Positions 63,501 through 64,000 of a DNA stretch of 64,000 nucleotides are shown in pieces. Under the pieces are notes generated by a model. It searched no databases and was not told the origin of the DNA. It saw only the letters and a list, made by a program, of their open reading frames with translations. Positions within the stretch are counted from its first letter, which is position 1. The number at the start of each line of letters is the position of its first letter. The position numbers were made by a program, and so were the translations under genes. The stretch comes from an uncultured Psychroserpens sp. (GTDB taxonomy: Bacteria; Bacteroidota; Bacteroidia; Flavobacteriales; Flavobacteriaceae). The stretch spans positions 901,078 to 965,077 of the forward strand of contig CANLEE010000001.1 in NCBI GenBank assembly GCA_947489585.1, given 5' to 3'.

Positions 63501-64000
63501 ACCTAGATTTTCCCATAAACAGGTTCCATTATTAAATTGATAATCATCCCAACAATTTGTTGCGATTGGTTCAACGGGTTGTGTACCACTAATTTCCCAA
63601 GCACAGGTTCCTGTATTAAAAGATGTTATCTCCCAACATTCTAAACCTGTAGGTTCTGTAGGTTGCGTTCCTAGATTTTCCCACAAACATGTTCCATTGT
63701 TAAATTGATAATCATCCCAACAATTTGTTGCGATTGGTTCAACGGGTTCTGACCCTAAATTTACCCAAGTACAATAGGTAGGGGAACTATCATCTATATC
63801 AAATTGATAATTATCCCAACAATTTGTTGCAACTGGTTCAGTAGGTTGAGTTCCCGTAACGTCCCATACACATGTTGTATAATTATAATTTGCAGTTTCC
63901 CAACATTCTAAGCCTGTTGGAGTATCTTGTAATGTAATCGTAACGACAGCAACACATGTATCAACATTTCCGTTGGTATCAGTGACAGTAAGTGTTACGT
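60543..64000 (-). CDS. T9SS-sorted protein with tandem two-cysteine repeats (5' end outside window)
   Basis: The reading frame stays open to the right edge, so more than 1150 residues are present and the N-terminus is missing. The visible part starts with the end of a HYR-like domain, then about 13 tandem repeats of 27-33 residues (pattern C-W/Y-x-x-x-F-x-x-x-x-C-x-W-x-G-x-Q/E-P-x-E-P), one FN3 domain, a GEVED domain (YSVWIDFNKDGDFDDSGELV) and a T9SS type A sorting domain (LSIHDIQGRLIKTMTL). A probable adhesin or surface-scaffold protein. It is the third tandem member of this family; its C-terminal half is diverged from the other two, which are nearly identical to each other there. Confidence 0.85.
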   Translation of the reverse strand, partial: VTLTVTDTNGNVDTCVAVVTITLQDTPTGLECWETANYNYTTCVWDVTGTQPTEPVATNCWDNYQFDIDDSSPTYCTWVNLGSEPVEPIATNCWDDYQFNNGTCLWENLGTQPTEPTGLECWEITSFNTGTCAWEISGTQPVEPIATNCWDDYQFNNGTCLWENLGTQPTEPTGLECWEITSFNTGICAWEISGTQPVEPTATNCWDDYQFNNGTCLWENLGTQPTEPTTACYETATFNNATCLWEVSGTQPAEPTATNCWDDYQFNNGTCLWENLGTQPAEPTTACYETATFNNATCLWEVSGTQPIEPTTACYETANFNDTTCLWEISGTQPAEPTTECWETATFNDTTCLWEISGTQPIEPTTECYETATFNNITCLWEVSGTQPAEPTGLIAVSITSTEATINWDDILDSDFDLRYREVGNPVWIDILDISTNTQVLTLLTPLTTYVVEVRSKCSNDSTSNYATAISFITLDASLTYCGSSSNNASEEYISRVQLNTIDNPSGSQTYSDFTNISTILAEGEQYNITITPIWTGTVYNEAYSVWIDFNKDGDFDDSGELVFVQENTQATTITGSFTIPLGTSRQTTRMRISMKYNALPNPCETFSFGEVEDYSIKLVGSDDLIYTNNAWTPYAPSPTTGTDNALVLDGTYTVTDDIQINNVTVSDGAGIIVEKSKSLTTNGDLVSADNVILESDSDEYASLIVSNLVIGDVQYKRHVNTTASVGGNDLIAPPVYGESFIDFRAINPNILSNTANTLFLFGPFDKVTDTYLLYTNTETAPLNAGTGYRAASTDASTFTFTGLVETGNVNAPVVISGPTNPEWNLIGNPYPSYITLSDFLAANNSKFDSQRSGIYGYDGNASDGWTIWNQAYADANPNAKITPGQGFLIASATNQAQIEFTPSMRSIGSDDDFILGRQDGSTAISHLQLKMSSASNSYNTDFYFTDNASLGLDYNYDSGLFGSAPVFSIYSHLVEENQGRNYGVQSIGTTNLSDVAIPLGVHVSEGQQVTITISETTLSENVEVYLEDNLTNTFTLLNSSDYTFTANTDVAGTGRFFLRFAETTLNTSNNETNKVEIYTTTQPKALYVKGQLLEDTELSIHDIQGRLIKTMTLNNSQNTHRIDVSSIKTGVYIVSIKNDLQENTQKVVIK
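62823..63914 (-). repeat. Array of about 13 protein repeats with two cysteines each
   Basis: Each unit is 81-84 bp in frame (one is longer, with an insertion), such as NCWDDYQFNNGTCLWENLGT followed by QPTEPT. Two alternating versions exist, one starting NCWDDYQFNNG and one starting CWE/CYETATFN. Two units of the same kind occur in the adjacent 1799-aa protein. Cysteines are likely paired within each unit. Confidence 0.8.

Noticed and set aside
62823..63914. CRISPR-like appearance of regularly spaced repeats
   Set aside because: Units of 81-84 bp are in frame, lack unique spacers and encode a continuous cysteine-repeat protein between HYR-like and FN3 domains.

Overview
The window comes from a marine-type member of the Bacteroidetes, most likely Flavobacteriaceae. 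It is AT-rich. Several promoters carry the Bacteroidetes -7 box TAnnTTTG. Three very large surface proteins end in type IX secretion (T9SS) sorting domains, and the heme genes have a flavobacterial make-up. I found no rRNA, tRNA, CRISPR array or insertion sequence.

Left to right: (1) 1-4866 (minus) holds a two-gene RHS/YD-like surface-protein operon, with the second gene running off the left edge. (2) 5094-15922 is a compact type II secretion / type IV pilus-like apparatus in two convergent operons. The rightward operon encodes a response regulator, major pilin, minimal prepilin peptidase, GspE ATPase, secretin and the PilM/N- and PilO-like platform proteins. The leftward operon encodes a lipoprotein, a GspC/PilP-like protein, a GspK-like minor pilin with a bactofilin-like repeat body, two more pseudopilins and GspF. 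Both operons are preceded by the same 35-bp twin-palindrome element (30 of 35 bases identical, both with 22-bp spacing), so they are probably co-regulated. (3) 16252-22722 (minus) is a five-gene operon with three paralogous, signal-less, mostly helical proteins that look like a tripartite ClyA/HBL-type alpha-pore-forming toxin, plus a 755-residue beta-rich protein and a 309-residue orphan. It lies between an intact radical-SAM gene (22847-23920) and a 79-bp diverged internal fragment of that gene (16163-16241), which suggests lateral acquisition.

(4) 24332-34300 (mostly minus) is a housekeeping stretch: crotonase, NtrY-like histidine kinase, HemJ, VPS10/BNR protein, MATE transporter, ferrochelatase and an AraC regulator. 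(5) 34470-41954 (plus) is a heme operon, hemA-hemCD(fusion)-hemE-EI24-GNAT-CHMI-hemF-hemB. With hemJ and hemH nearby, almost the whole glutamate-to-protoheme pathway is present except hemL. (6) 42044-45175 is a self-contained two-component module. Two promoters share GGTTAAC-N4-GGTTAAC placed exactly 36 bp upstream of a TAnnTTTG box: one drives a 31-aa small ORF, a hairpin and then the kinase/regulator pair, the other a secreted coiled-coil protein. (7) 45240-49691 has a CNNM/CBS transporter-like protein, a DNA alkyl-repair methyltransferase, a DUF4442 protein, a serine hydrolase, a 3'-5' exonuclease and a small orphan. (8) 49698-64000 (minus) holds three giant T9SS-sorted proteins in tandem. 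Their C-terminal halves are homologous, and two of them share about 1.3 kb at roughly 99% identity. The third carries an expanded array of about 13 two-cysteine repeats and runs off the right edge.

The candidates for undescribed biology are the toxin operon with its two orphan partners, the compact pilus/secretion apparatus with its shared operator, and the two-component module with a fixed-geometry promoter and leader ORF.
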